Assembly: GCF_016714275.1 (NCBI RefSeq)
Contig: NZ_JADJNP010000003.1
Span: forward strand, 62,001 to 126,000
Length of the DNA: 64,000 nucleotides
Source: Tessaracoccus sp.
Lineage (GTDB): Bacteria > Actinomycetota > Actinomycetes > Propionibacteriales > Propionibacteriaceae
Direction: 5' to 3'
Under the pieces are notes generated by a model, which was given only the letters and a program-made list of their open reading frames with translations, did not search any database and had not been told where the DNA came from. Of this stretch, positions 7,760-16,521 are shown piece after piece. Position 1 is the first letter of the stretch. Each line of letters starts with the position of its first letter. Made by a program: the position numbers and the translations under genes.

Positions 7760-8698
7760 ATGAGTATGGGCGATACGGGCGATCGGCTTGCGCGCGTGCT
7801 GCACACGCTGCGGATGCGCCGCACTTTCTCGTGCCACGCGGAGCTCACCGAGCCGTGGGCGATCTCGATGCCCGCGATCCGCGACTCGATCAGCTTTCAC
7901 GTCGTCACCGCGGGAACCTGCTGGCTGCGGCTGCCCGGTGCCTATCCGCTCGAGCTGCGCGGAGGTGACCTTGCGCTGGTGCCTCACGGACTCGGGCACG
8001 ACCTCGCCAGCTCCGACGACGCCGCGCCAGGCCCGCGCGTCGACCTGTTGCCCCAGCGGTATCTCACCGAGCACTACTCGCTGCTCCGATACGGCGGAGA
8101 GGGGCGGTCTGCGCAACTGATCTGCGGAGTCGTCTCTTTCGACGATCCTGCCGCCCGCGAGCTCATGCGCGCGCTCCCGCCAGTGCTCTTCGTCAGCGGC
8201 GACACCTTCTCCGCGGCGTCGTCGATCCGCGACACGTTGCGCCTCATGGCGGGTGAGCTGTCGCACCCTCAGCTCGGTGGCGAGGCCATCGCCACGCGGC
8301 TCGCCGACATCCTCGTCGTCCAGGCGATCCGCGCCTGGCTCGCCACCGACCACCCCGCCGGCGCGGGATGGCTTCGCGGGCTCCAGGACGATCGGATCGG
8401 TCGCGTGCTCGAAGCGATCCACGCCGAGCCCGGTGCGGAGTGGACCCTCGAACGCCTCGCGCAGGTCGCGACGATGTCCAGGTCGTCGTTTAGCGCCCGC
8501 TTCGCCGAGCTCGTCGGCGAGGCGCCGATCACCTATCTGACCCGGTGGCGCATGAACATCGCCCACGCCCGGCTCCGGGACGAGACCGTCACCGCCGCCC
8601 GGCTCGCCGCCGAGCTCGGCTACCAGTCCGAGGCTGCCTTCAACCGTGCCTTTGTCCGTGTCGTCGGCCAGACCCCGGGGTCGGCTCGGCGGCGTTGA
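7760..8698 (+). CDS. AraC family regulator with N-terminal cupin
   Basis: About 312 residues from the ATG at 7760. The N-terminal half is a cupin (WLRLPGAYPLELRGGDLALV). The C-terminal half has the two HTHs of AraC: WTLERLAQVATMSRSSFSAR, then AARLAAELGYQSEAAFNRAF. It is divergent from the DUF1772 gene, which it may control. The start is uncertain: in-frame ATGs at 7664 and 7682 exist, and no strong ribosome site marks 7760. Confidence 0.85.
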   Translation: MSMGDTGDRLARVLHTLRMRRTFSCHAELTEPWAISMPAIRDSISFHVVTAGTCWLRLPGAYPLELRGGDLALVPHGLGHDLASSDDAAPGPRVDLLPQRYLTEHYSLLRYGGEGRSAQLICGVVSFDDPAARELMRALPPVLFVSGDTFSAASSIRDTLRLMAGELSHPQLGGEAIATRLADILVVQAIRAWLATDHPAGAGWLRGLQDDRIGRVLEAIHAEPGAEWTLERLAQVATMSRSSFSARFAELVGEAPITYLTRWRMNIAHARLRDETVTAARLAAELGYQSEAAFNRAFVRVVGQTPGSARRR

Positions 8699-8831
8699 TC
8701 CACCATCGGTCTTCTCGAAGTTGATACACCCGGGCGGTATCCAAATGATCGAATCGAGAAGCGCCCGGTTGCCGCGACACGGGAGCGGAGCGGTGGGCCG
8801 ATGAACCCGGGGTGGGTGTCACGCGGATGTG

Positions 8832-8916
8832 CGGCCTGGAGTTTTGGCGCACAGGCTCGCCTCCTGTGCCCTATCGGGCAGGAGAAGGCCAGTTGTGCGC
8901 GAAAACTCCATGGCCG
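8832..8916. repeat. Long imperfect inverted repeat (structured intergenic DNA)
   Basis: GGAGTTTTGGCGCACA (8838-8853) pairs with TGTGCGCGAAAACTCC (8894-8909), 15 of 16 matching. The stem extends through CGGCC and GGCCG at the outer ends. A second short stem (CTCCTG with CAGGAG) lies inside the loop. The 8700-8950 gap holds nothing else I can name. It could be a folded RNA, a strong hairpin or a tiny mobile element. Confidence 0.55.
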
Positions 8917-8948
8917 CAGGGTCGCCAAGTTTCACCCATAGACATGAG

Positions 8949-8966
8949 TACAAATGTATGTTTGTA
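8949..8966 (+). promoter_or_regulatory. Operator dyad ahead of the ArsR gene
   Basis: TACAAATGTATGTTTGTA is a perfect 6-bp dyad (TACAAA and TTTGTA) with a 6-bp spacer, 26 bp before the ArsR start. Its AT-rich form and position fit an ArsR-family self-operator. Confidence 0.55.
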
Positions 8967-8992
8967 TTAGGTCGACAGGCAAGGAGTCGCGG

Positions 8993-9325
8993 ATGAGTGC
9001 TGAGGCAGTGGCCGATCTCGATCTGGCGCTGCGCGCGCTGGCGGACGGGAACCGCCGGGCGATCCTGCGGGTGATCCGTTCGGCCCCGCAACCCGTGGGG
9101 GCGATCGCGGAGGAGCTCGGGCTGTCGCAGCAGACGACGTCGCACCATCTCGGCGTTCTTCGCAAGGCGGGGCTCGCCGTCGGCACCCGTGATGGCACCC
9201 GTCACCTGTTCGCGGTGGACACCGACGGGCTGGCGGCGGTGCGCTCCTACCTGGACGACTTCTGGCCGGGCAAGCTAGCCGACCTGAAGTCCGTCATCGA
9301 GGCGCGGGAGGCGGACCGTGGCTGA
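8993..9325 (+). CDS. ArsR family HTH regulator
   Basis: 110 residues. Winged HTH: LADGNRRAILRVIRSAPQPV, then IAEELGLSQQTTSHHLGVLR and the wing RDGTRHLFAV. There is no cysteine metal site, so it is of the non-metal type commonly paired with SRPBCC genes. The start at 8993 follows AAGGAG. The gene ends 8 bp inside the SRPBCC gene, so the two are co-translated. It probably represses its own operon through the dyad at 8949-8966. Confidence 0.85.
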   Translation: MSAEAVADLDLALRALADGNRRAILRVIRSAPQPVGAIAEELGLSQQTTSHHLGVLRKAGLAVGTRDGTRHLFAVDTDGLAAVRSYLDDFWPGKLADLKSVIEAREADRG

Positions 9326-9752
9326 GTTCCGCGACTCGATCGACATCGCCGCGGCACCCGAGACCGTGTTCGACTACCTGACGACGAACGACGGCATGAC
9401 CGCCTGGATGGGGCAGTACGCCGACCTCGACCCGAAGCCCGGCGGAAGGTTCGCCGTCGACATCGCGGGTCACCCGGTGCGGGGCCGATACCTACACGTC
9501 GAGCCCCCGAACCGCGTGGTGGTGTCCTGGGGTTTCGCGGGAAGCGACGACCTTCCGGCAGGAGCCAGCACCGTCGAGTTCCGGCTCACCCGGATCGGGG
9601 GCGGCACGCGAGTCGACCTGTGCCATTCCGATCTGCCTGAGCCTGCGGTGCGCGGCCACGCCTACGGCTGGGCGCACTTCCTGCCCCGTCTCGCCGTCGT
9701 CGGAGCCGGCCGCGACGCCGGCGAAGACAGTTGGCAACCGCTCCAAGATTGA
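9318..9752 (+). CDS. SRPBCC/AHSA1-like domain protein
   Basis: 144 residues with a GTG start. The START-like fold is visible: IDIAAAPETVFDYLTTNDGM at the N-terminus, a central DPKPGGRFAVDI and a C-terminal helix with GWAHFLPRLAV. The fold makes a hydrophobic pocket; actinobacterial ArsR-linked copies have no known ligand. It overlaps the ArsR gene by 8 bp. Confidence 0.8.
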   Translation: MAEFRDSIDIAAAPETVFDYLTTNDGMTAWMGQYADLDPKPGGRFAVDIAGHPVRGRYLHVEPPNRVVVSWGFAGSDDLPAGASTVEFRLTRIGGGTRVDLCHSDLPEPAVRGHAYGWAHFLPRLAVVGAGRDAGEDSWQPLQD

Positions 9753-9797
9753 AAGCACACCCCGTCGCATCCGCGACGCAACCGATAGGAGACCCCC

Positions 9798-10158
9798 GTG
9801 ACTCAGGAAACCGCACTCAGCATCGTGAAGAAGTACCACCAGGCCTGGACGAGCGGTGACGTCGACATCGCGATGGGCTACGTCGCCGACGACATCACCT
9901 GCCGCGCGCCCGGCGTCGACCTCGAAGGGAAAGGATGCCTACCGCGCGTTCATCGGTGGCTTCGCCCCGATGCTCACCGGCATCGGCGACATCGCCGAGT
10001 TCACCGACGGCGATCGCGTGGCGCTGTTCTACTACCCACAGATCGCCGCGACCTCGACCGCTCCCGCGGCTGAGTTCTTCACCGTCGAGGACGGCAGGAT
10101 CGCCACGAGTGTGCTGATCTTCGACCGGCTCTCCTACGGCCCGCCCGGGCAGGACTGA
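9798..10158 (+). pseudogene. NTF2/SnoaL-like protein with a frameshift
   Basis: The first frame starts well (MTQETALSIVKKYHQAWTSG, ATG-equivalent GTG at 9798 after AGGAGA) and reads to VDLEGK. The natural continuation KDAYRAFIGGFAPM lies one frame over and runs to 10158. One extra base in the GGGAAAGG run near 9928-9934 explains the break. Repaired, the product would be about 119 residues, normal for the family. It could be a true mutation or a homopolymer sequencing error. Confidence 0.75.
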
Positions 10159-10169
10159 GCGGGGGCGGT

Positions 10170-10556
10170 ATGACCCCGGAGCAGAGCGTGCTCGTCGAGC
10201 GCGTACGTGCGCTGATCCCCGACGAACTGCCGGTGCGTGAGGTGTCGATGTTCGGCGCCAGGTCCGTGATGGTCAACGAGAAGATGATCGTCAGCGCGCT
10301 GAAAGGCGGCGGGCTCCTCGTGCGGGTCGACGCCGAGCGGCACGACGAACTCCTCGCACGGCCGGGAGCGGAGCAGGCCGAGATGGGCCCGGGACGCGAC
10401 ATGGGTCCGGGGTGGATCGAGGTCGCCGCGGAGGCGATAGACGAGGACCAGCGGCTGGCCTTCTGGGTCGGGACCGCGATGGACTACAACCGCGAGGCCA
10501 TCGCTCACCGACCCCGGGACGGCGTCACCAGCCGAAGTGGGCCAATGCGTCGCTGA
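10170..10556 (+). CDS. TfoX N-terminal domain protein
   Basis: 128 residues. The TfoX-N pattern is visible: VREVSMFGARSVMVNEKMIV, then LLVRVDAERHDELLA and FWVGTAMDYNREA. Stand-alone TfoX-N proteins are common and mostly uncharacterised; only the gamma-proteobacterial full-length protein is linked to competence. It starts 11 bp after the frameshifted NTF2 gene and probably shares its transcript. Confidence 0.75.
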   Translation: MTPEQSVLVERVRALIPDELPVREVSMFGARSVMVNEKMIVSALKGGGLLVRVDAERHDELLARPGAEQAEMGPGRDMGPGWIEVAAEAIDEDQRLAFWVGTAMDYNREAIAHRPRDGVTSRSGPMRR

Positions 10557-10616
10557 CGCCCGACTCGCGCGCCGCCAGCGCGGACAGCCGTCGGCGGGCG
10601 CCCGAGAGTGCGTCGG

Positions 10617-11318
10617 CTACGCGTCCGACGCGGCTCGGAGGATGACCTCGGCGAGGCGCTCCGGTTGGGTGAGCTGCGGCCAGTGCCCGCCGCCCAGGTC
10701 GACGTACTCGACTTGGGTCAGCGCCGCCAGCTCGGCGGGCCCGACGCCGGCGTCAAGCCATCCGCGCAGGTCGGCGACGGTGTACTCGGGGCAAACCATC
10801 GTGGCCGGGACGTCGCGGCGGCGCGGGTCGCTCAGCCGCACCGGGTCGGTGATCACCCGCTCGGGCACGGGGATCGCCTCGTCGTACAGGCGGCGCAGCT
10901 CGACGTCGTCGAAGTCGACGATGTTCGCGTCCTCCCCGATCTCGGCCCAGTCCGGCATCGGCACCTCGCCGTCGCGCGCCTCGAACCCGTCGAGGAGCGG
11001 CTCCCCATCGGCGGCAGGGAAGCCGCCGACATGGACGATCGCCGCCACCTTGGTGACCCGTGCGTCGAGCGCGGCATGGGCGATCCCGCAACCGGCGGAG
11101 TGACCGACCAGCAGGACGGGCCCTTCGACGTCGTCGATCGCCGTGACGACCGCGCCGACGTGGTCGACCAGCCCGATTCCGGTGCGGTCGGTGTCCTTGC
11201 TCGCCATCCCGGGCAGGGTCAGCGGCCATGTCCGGTGGCCGGCTTCCTCCAGGATCGGGACGACCGCGTCCCACGTCGATGCGTTGAGCCAAAGGCCCGG
11301 GATCAGAATGATGTCCAT
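10617..11318 (-). CDS. Alpha/beta hydrolase (salicylate-esterase-like)
   Basis: 233 residues. The N-terminal strand MDIILIPGLWLNASTW gives the oxyanion region. The nucleophile elbow is GHSAG (Ser74). The closing VDLGGGHWPQ supplies the catalytic histidine. The family contains plant methyl-salicylate esterases and many bacterial hydrolases; the substrate is unknown. Convergent with the TfoX gene. Confidence 0.8.
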   Translation of the reverse strand: MDIILIPGLWLNASTWDAVVPILEEAGHRTWPLTLPGMASKDTDRTGIGLVDHVGAVVTAIDDVEGPVLLVGHSAGCGIAHAALDARVTKVAAIVHVGGFPAADGEPLLDGFEARDGEVPMPDWAEIGEDANIVDFDDVELRRLYDEAIPVPERVITDPVRLSDPRRRDVPATMVCPEYTVADLRGWLDAGVGPAELAALTQVEYVDLGGGHWPQLTQPERLAEVILRAASDA

Positions 11319-11345
11319 GCCTGACAGCCTAAGTCCGGGGGACCT

Positions 11346-11770
11346 CTACGCCGACCGATGGTCGTCCTTGACTGGATGGAGACTGTCCGCGAGGTCGGAG
11401 ATCGCGTCGAGCAGATCGGTGATGCCTGGTCCTCGATGGGAAAGTGCCTGCATTCGCGGAGCAGGACGACGTTCGCGGGCGCGGTCGTGCGCTGCAGGAA
11501 ACGCATGCTGAGTTCGACCGGCGTCCACTCGTCGCGGCTCGGGTGTAGGAGTGTGAGCGGCGTGGGCATGCGCTCCGGTGGGTATGCCGGTAGCGCAGGT
11601 AGCGAGCCGCCCCTCACGAGCAGCGACAGCGGCGCGCCTGGCAGGCCGAGCGGCCCCGCGCCACTGCCACCAGTTGACTCCGGCGCAACGGCCGCGGCCT
11701 CTCGTCGCGCTTCGGGAAGCAGTGCTGCGTACGTGCGGGATGTCGGCGCGGTGTCCGTGGGCCTGGGTCC
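11346..11770 (-). pseudogene. Alpha/beta hydrolase remnant
   Basis: The reading frame before 11430 gives PTPLTLLHPSRDEWTPVELS and LRECRHFPIED, the typical C-terminal acid/histidine part of an alpha/beta hydrolase. The ending GITDLLDAISDLADSLHPV continues in another frame after a one-base loss near 11428. The nucleophile half of the gene is missing and an in-frame stop lies upstream. It is a dead remnant directly downstream of the alcohol dehydrogenase gene. Confidence 0.65.
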
Positions 11771-11773
11771 AGG

Positions 11774-12826
11774 CTAGGTCCGGGTTGAGGCCGGGCAGAC
11801 CGTGATCACGACCTTCCCTCGGGTGTGGCCCTCCCCGACGTGGCGGAGGGCGTCGGCTGCCTCGTCGAGGAGGTAGGTGCGGTCGATGGCCGGAGTCACC
11901 TGCCCGGTGGCGAGCAGGTCGGCCAGGGTGAGCAGGTCCTCACGCTTCTCGGTCGACAGGAAGGGCTTCAGCCGCTGGCGGGTGAAGCCAGACAGCACGC
12001 GCGCCGTGACGATCCGTCCGAGGGGGCCGATCCAGCGGCCCCCGCGCCCGCTGTTGGGGATGAGGGTGCCGGTGGGCGTCAGCGCTCGGCGAGCAGCCGC
12101 CAGGGGGTGGGCCTCCACGTTGTCGAGGATGACGTCGTAGCGCCTCTCGGCACGGGTGAAGTCGGCCGTCGTGTAGTCGACGACGTGGTCGGCACCGAGC
12201 GACCGGACGAAGTCGACGTTGCGGGTGCTGCACACGCCAGTGACCTCGGCGCCGAACGCCTTTGCGATCTGTACGGCGAAGGAACCGACGCCGCCTGATG
12301 CGCCCGTGACAAGCACCGTCTGGCTCGGTCGCACCTTCGCGACGTCGCGCAGTGCCTGCAACGCTGTCATGCCCGACGTGGGTACCGCCGCGGCCTCTTC
12401 CATCGAGAGGTTGGCGGGCGCGGGCACGAGGTTGCTAGCGGGGACGCAGGCGTACTCGGCGAGTGTTCCCATCGTGCTCCAGCCGAACACCTGATCGCCG
12501 GGGCGGAGGGCGGTGACATCCTTCCCGACCGCTGCCACCACGCCGGCGAGGTCCCTGCCGGGGATACCTTGGCGAGGACGGCGGAACCCAAACGCGAGGC
12601 GCACCATGTAGGGCTCACCGGTCAGGACGAAGTAGTCGCCAAGATGTACCGAGGCCGCGCCCACCCGGACGAGCACATCGCCTCGGTCAGGCGCCGGCAG
12701 CCGCACCTCGGTTGGTTCGAGCACGGAGGGCGGTCCGTAGCGGTGCTGAACGGCGGCCCGCATCGTCGCCGCCCCGGACCCGCTCGGCGCCGCCGCTGCG
12801 GCACCTGGTTGCCGTTTTGCTCCCAC
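11774..12826 (-). CDS. NAD(P)-dependent zinc-less alcohol dehydrogenase / quinone oxidoreductase
   Basis: 350 residues from a GTG at 12824-12826 with a near-perfect ribosome site (AAGGAGG, 5-nt spacing). A second possible start is the ATG at 12761-12763. The GroES-like domain carries LAGVVAAVGKDVTALRPGDQ. The Rossmann fold starts at TVLVTGASGGVGSFAVQIAK. The catalytic and structural zinc cysteines are absent, as in the quinone-oxidoreductase branch of the MDR family. It is divergent from a TetR gene and shares an operator cluster with it. Confidence 0.85.
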   Translation of the reverse strand: MGAKRQPGAAAAAPSGSGAATMRAAVQHRYGPPSVLEPTEVRLPAPDRGDVLVRVGAASVHLGDYFVLTGEPYMVRLAFGFRRPRQGIPGRDLAGVVAAVGKDVTALRPGDQVFGWSTMGTLAEYACVPASNLVPAPANLSMEEAAAVPTSGMTALQALRDVAKVRPSQTVLVTGASGGVGSFAVQIAKAFGAEVTGVCSTRNVDFVRSLGADHVVDYTTADFTRAERRYDVILDNVEAHPLAAARRALTPTGTLIPNSGRGGRWIGPLGRIVTARVLSGFTRQRLKPFLSTEKREDLLTLADLLATGQVTPAIDRTYLLDEAADALRHVGEGHTRGKVVITVCPASTRT

Positions 12827-12865
12827 AGGAGCCTCCTTCCATCCGCGCCGCGATCCACGCGAGCT

Positions 12866-12910
12866 CGTACGCTGTACGTCGTACACCGTACTATGAACGT
12901 ACGCTGTACG
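12866..12910. promoter_or_regulatory. Operator cluster between the dehydrogenase and TetR genes
   Basis: CGTACGCTGTACG occurs at 12866-12878 and again at 12898-12910, 32 bp apart (three helical turns). A third copy in inverted orientation (CGTACACCGTACT, 11 of 13) lies between them at 12880-12892. The block covers the divergent promoter region. TetR proteins often repress both neighbours from such sites. Confidence 0.7.
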
Positions 12911-12942
12911 ATTGTCAAGCCGTTCGATGAGGGAGGAGAGTT

Positions 12943-13617
12943 GTGTCTGCGAGGGAGCAACGCCAGGTCGCGTCAGAGGCAGGGCTGAGTAAGCAGCGAG
13001 TTGTGGCCGAGGCGATCCGGCTCGCCGACCGCGAGGGGGTTGACGGGTTGAGCATGCGCCGGCTGGCCGGCGCACTGGGCGCTGGCGCGATGTCGCTCTA
13101 CCACTACGTGGCGAACAAGGACGAGCTGCTGGACGCGATGATCGACGTCGTATTCGGGGAGATCGAGCTCCCGCCCGAAGGCACCGACTGGCAGTCGTCG
13201 ATGCGCCGACGGGCCCTTTCCGCCCGGGAGGTCCTCGCGCGTCACCCCTGGGCGATCGGCCTGATGGAATCGCGCACAACGCCAGGTCCCGCGAACCTCC
13301 GCCATCGCGAAGCGGTTACCGCCAGTCTGCGAGGGGCCGGCTTCTCGGTCGTGATGGCGACGCACGCCAACTGGGTGCTCGACAGCTATGTCTACGGTTT
13401 CGCCCTGCAAGAGGCCACCCTGCCGTTCGACACCCCCGATGAGCTCACGAACATGGCCGAGGACGTGTTCCTGCCCCGGCTTCCTCCCGACGAGTTCCCT
13501 TACCTCAACGAGTCCGCCGCTGCACTCATCGCCGCCGGCTACGACCCGGCGGAGGAGTTCATCTTCGGCCTCGACCTCGTCCTAACTGCCCTCGATCCAC
13601 TGAGAGCCTCCGCGTAG
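12943..13617 (+). CDS. TetR/AcrR family regulator
   Basis: 224 residues, GTG start after GGGAGGAG. HTH: VVAEAIRLADREGVDGLSMR, then LAGALGAGAMSLYHYVANKD. The C-terminal half resembles the TetR_C domain of tetracycline-type regulators. It is divergent from the dehydrogenase gene and presumably binds the repeats at 12866-12910. It ends 9 bp before the sulfite-oxidase-like gene. Confidence 0.85.
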   Translation: MSAREQRQVASEAGLSKQRVVAEAIRLADREGVDGLSMRRLAGALGAGAMSLYHYVANKDELLDAMIDVVFGEIELPPEGTDWQSSMRRRALSAREVLARHPWAIGLMESRTTPGPANLRHREAVTASLRGAGFSVVMATHANWVLDSYVYGFALQEATLPFDTPDELTNMAEDVFLPRLPPDEFPYLNESAAALIAAGYDPAEEFIFGLDLVLTALDPLRASA

Positions 13618-13626
13618 CCTGGTGGC

Positions 13627-15186
13627 GTGAGCAGTAACACGGCCTCGATTGGGCGCGGGGGCGGCGCCGAGTCGCAACTCGCGATCATGGCCGGCATCGT
13701 GGCCGCGGTCACCGGGCTGGGCGTCGGCGAGTTGGTAGCCGGCCTCGTCGCCGGCGAGTCCTCGCCGCTGACCGTCGTGGGCGCAATGCTCATCGACGTG
13801 GCGCCCGCCTGGGCGAAAGACCTCATGATCTTCCTCTTCGGCACCGCCGACAAGGTGGCCCTGATCGTGCTGGTCGTCGTCTGCGTGATGGCACTTGCCG
13901 CGCTCGCCGGCTACTGGCAGCACCGTCGCGGCGTCGTCGGAGCCGTCGCCGCAGTGCTCCTCGGCGCGGCCGTCGCGGTTCTTGCTGTCACTCGCAAAGA
14001 CGCCGGAACGTGGGCATGGGTGCCGTCGGCAACGGCGGGAGTCGTCGCCGGTGCGACGATGTCGACGCTGGTGCGTCGGATCCCGAGGCCGAACGCACGC
14101 CCGTCCGAGGCGCCCGAGGCTGCCCGCCGGAGGTTCTTGACCCTGGCCGGCGCAACCGCCGTCGCCGGGATCCTGGCTGCGGTCGGCGGCGCCGTCGCCC
14201 GCGGCGGGAAGCGGGCGGCATCCGTCGTCCGGGATGCCTTCCGTCTTCCGCCGGCCGCGGTGCCGGCCCCCCCGATCCCGGCCGACGCCGATCTGGGAAT
14301 CGACGGGCTCAGCCCCCTCGTGACGCCGAACGATGACTTCTACCGCATCGATACGGCGCTGGTGGTGCCGTCCGTCGCTCCCGGGGACTGGGAGCTGCGT
14401 GTGCACGGGCTCGTCGAGCACGAGCTTCGGATCACCTGGGAGGAGCTGCTCGCGCTGCCGCTCACCGAGTCGGCGGTGACGCTGTCGTGCGTGTCGAACG
14501 AGGTCGGCGGAAACCTCGTCGGCAACGCTGTGTGGCTCGGATATCCGATCCGCGAGCTGTTGAAGCGTGCGAAGCCACTTCCCGAGGCGGACATGGTGCT
14601 CTCGCGCTCGGTGGACGGGTTCACGGCCGGCACACCCCTGAGCGCAGTGACCGACGGGCGGGACGCGCTCCTCGCCGTCGGGATGAACGGCGAGCCGCTG
14701 CCGCCGGAGCATGGGTCTCCCGTGCGGATGGTCGTGCCCGGGTTGTACGGGTACGTGTCGGCGACGAAGTGGGTGGTCGATCTGGAGGTCACGCGGTTCG
14801 ACCGCGCCAGCGCCTACTGGACCGTCCGGGGCTGGTCCGAGCGAGGCCCGGTCAAGCTGCAGTCCCGCATCGACGTCCCTCGCGCCGGAACCTCCCTCGA
14901 CGCGGGCGACGCGGTCATCGCGGGAGTGGCCTGGCATCCGCACACCGGGATCTCTGCGGTACAGGTGCAGATCGATGAGGGGCCCTGGGTGGATGCGGAA
15001 CTGGGATGGGACATCTCGGCCGACACCTGGGTGCAGTGGCGCGTACCGTGGCAGGCGACCGCGGGGATGCACCGGATTCGCTGCCGGGCGGTGAGCCGGG
15101 ACGGCAGCGTGCAAACCGACGAGAAGGTTCCCGTGGTTCCCGACGGTGCCACCGGCCGGCACACCATCGAGGTGCGCGTGGCGTGA
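13627..15186 (+). CDS. Membrane-anchored molybdopterin oxidoreductase, sulfite oxidase family
   Basis: 519 residues, GTG start. Four hydrophobic helices occupy about residues 15-160. A twin-arginine-like stretch RRRFLTLAGATAVAG follows at about 166. The Moco domain (about 225-400) contains VTLSCVSNEVGG with the molybdenum-ligand cysteine at about 288. The C-terminal immunoglobulin-like dimer domain starts near 420 (VAWHPHTGISAVQVQIDEGP). The enzyme should sit outside the membrane and oxidise or reduce a small oxyanion or sulfoxide; the substrate is unknown. Confidence 0.85.
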   Translation: MSSNTASIGRGGGAESQLAIMAGIVAAVTGLGVGELVAGLVAGESSPLTVVGAMLIDVAPAWAKDLMIFLFGTADKVALIVLVVVCVMALAALAGYWQHRRGVVGAVAAVLLGAAVAVLAVTRKDAGTWAWVPSATAGVVAGATMSTLVRRIPRPNARPSEAPEAARRRFLTLAGATAVAGILAAVGGAVARGGKRAASVVRDAFRLPPAAVPAPPIPADADLGIDGLSPLVTPNDDFYRIDTALVVPSVAPGDWELRVHGLVEHELRITWEELLALPLTESAVTLSCVSNEVGGNLVGNAVWLGYPIRELLKRAKPLPEADMVLSRSVDGFTAGTPLSAVTDGRDALLAVGMNGEPLPPEHGSPVRMVVPGLYGYVSATKWVVDLEVTRFDRASAYWTVRGWSERGPVKLQSRIDVPRAGTSLDAGDAVIAGVAWHPHTGISAVQVQIDEGPWVDAELGWDISADTWVQWRVPWQATAGMHRIRCRAVSRDGSVQTDEKVPVVPDGATGRHTIEVRVA

Positions 15187-15190
15187 CTCG

Positions 15191-15860
15191 TCAGCGCCGC
15201 GGGCGCTGGGCCTCCAGCCAGGCGCGAGGCGGACGTCCCTCGCGTTGGGCGAAGACACGGGAGAACGAGCTGCTCGTGTATCCGAGTTCGGCGGCTACCC
15301 ATCCGACCGGGCGCCCGTCGCGCAGGTACTGCTGTGCGAGCGTCATCCGCCACGCCGTGAGGTAGTCGTAGGGCGTGGTGCCGACGAGCTCGCGGAAGCG
15401 GGCGGCGAAGGCGCTGCGCGAAAGCGTGGCGACCGCGCCTAGGGCATCCAGCGTCCAGGGGTGGCCGGGATCGGCATGGATGGCGGTGAGCGCCCGGGCG
15501 ATCGGCGGGTCGGACAGCCCGGTGAACAGCCCGGCGGGCAGGCCGGCGTCGCGCGGGTGGTCGAGGATCCAGCGCCACAGCTTGAGCAGCGTGATCTCGA
15601 AAAGTCGGTCGACGACGTGACGGTGTCCGCAGCGGAACTCGTCGATCTCGCCGAACAGCAACTTCAGCGAACCGTCGAGGCCCGGAACGTCGGCGATCGG
15701 CACCGTGAGCACGTCGGGCAGGGCCCGCACCAGTGGGTGGTCGGCGCCGCCGGCGAAGGGCCTCGAAGCGGCGCACCTCGCAGAGCGCGCCGACGTGGAA
15801 CTGGTGTGCGCGCACCGAGAAGCGCTCAAGGACGGCGTCCAAGCGATCGAAGTGCTCCAT
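15191..15860 (-). pseudogene. Broken AraC family regulator
   Basis: The start MEHFDRLDAVLERFSVRAHQ is that of a cupin-type AraC regulator, but the frame leaves the gene after ALCEVRRFEA. Another frame picks up at PFAGGADHPLVRALPDVL and runs through two intact HTHs to 15191 (WTLDALGAVATLSRSAFAAR and VAAELGYTSSSFSRVFAQRE). About 60-80 cupin residues normally present between these parts are absent. So there is both a frameshift (near 15755-15785) and an internal loss. It is divergent from the AhpD-like gene, its likely former target. Confidence 0.7.
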
Positions 15861-15981
15861 TCCCGAACTCTAGACGATCTGGCAAAAAACACGGATGATA
15901 AGCCGCTCATCGACTCTGCTCGACGGCGATGCTGTGGGTAGCCGCATCCGCGGCCATCCGCAAAATCACGAAGGAGAGGCC

Positions 15982-16521
15982 ATGTCCCGCGTTCACACCA
16001 TCGATCCCGCGAACGCCGATGCGAAGGTCGCGCCGGTGCTCCGCAAGGTGGAGGGCGCGTTCGGCGCCGTCCCCAACATGTTCGCCGTCGTCGCCAACTC
16101 GCCGGCTGCGCTGCAGTCGATGTGGGGGAGCTTCGCGGCCTTCTCCACCGGCTCGCTCGGAGCCGCGCTCGGCGAGCAGATTGCCGTCGCCGTCGCCGAC
16201 CGCAATCGCTGCCGGTACTGCCTGGCCGCCCACACCGTCCTCGGCGGCGGCGCAGGTGTGTCGGGTGACGACATGGCCGCCGCCCAGCAGGCCCGGTCGT
16301 CCGACCCCGCGACGCAGGCGCTGCTCGAGTTCGCCATCGAGATCGTCGAGAACCGCGGCCAGGTGCGCGAGGGGAGCGTCCAGAGGCTGCGGGACCACGG
16401 CTGGACCGACGAGCAGATCGTCGAGACGGTCGCACAGGTCGCCCTGAACCTCTTCACGAACTATGTGAACATCGCCCTGGATGTTGACGTCGACTTCCCC
16501 GAGGTCGCCTTCAAGTCCTGA
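15982..16521 (+). CDS. Carboxymuconolactone decarboxylase / AhpD-like peroxidase-related protein
   Basis: 179 residues, ATG after AAGGAG. The CMD-fold active site CRYCLAAH (Cys77, Cys80, His84) is the CxxC-x3-H motif of AhpD-like alkylhydroperoxidases. The close relatives are stress-linked proteins with NMFAVVANSPAAL at the N-terminus. The paired AraC regulator is broken, so control may be lost. Confidence 0.85.
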   Translation: MSRVHTIDPANADAKVAPVLRKVEGAFGAVPNMFAVVANSPAALQSMWGSFAAFSTGSLGAALGEQIAVAVADRNRCRYCLAAHTVLGGGAGVSGDDMAAAQQARSSDPATQALLEFAIEIVENRGQVREGSVQRLRDHGWTDEQIVETVAQVALNLFTNYVNIALDVDVDFPEVAFKS

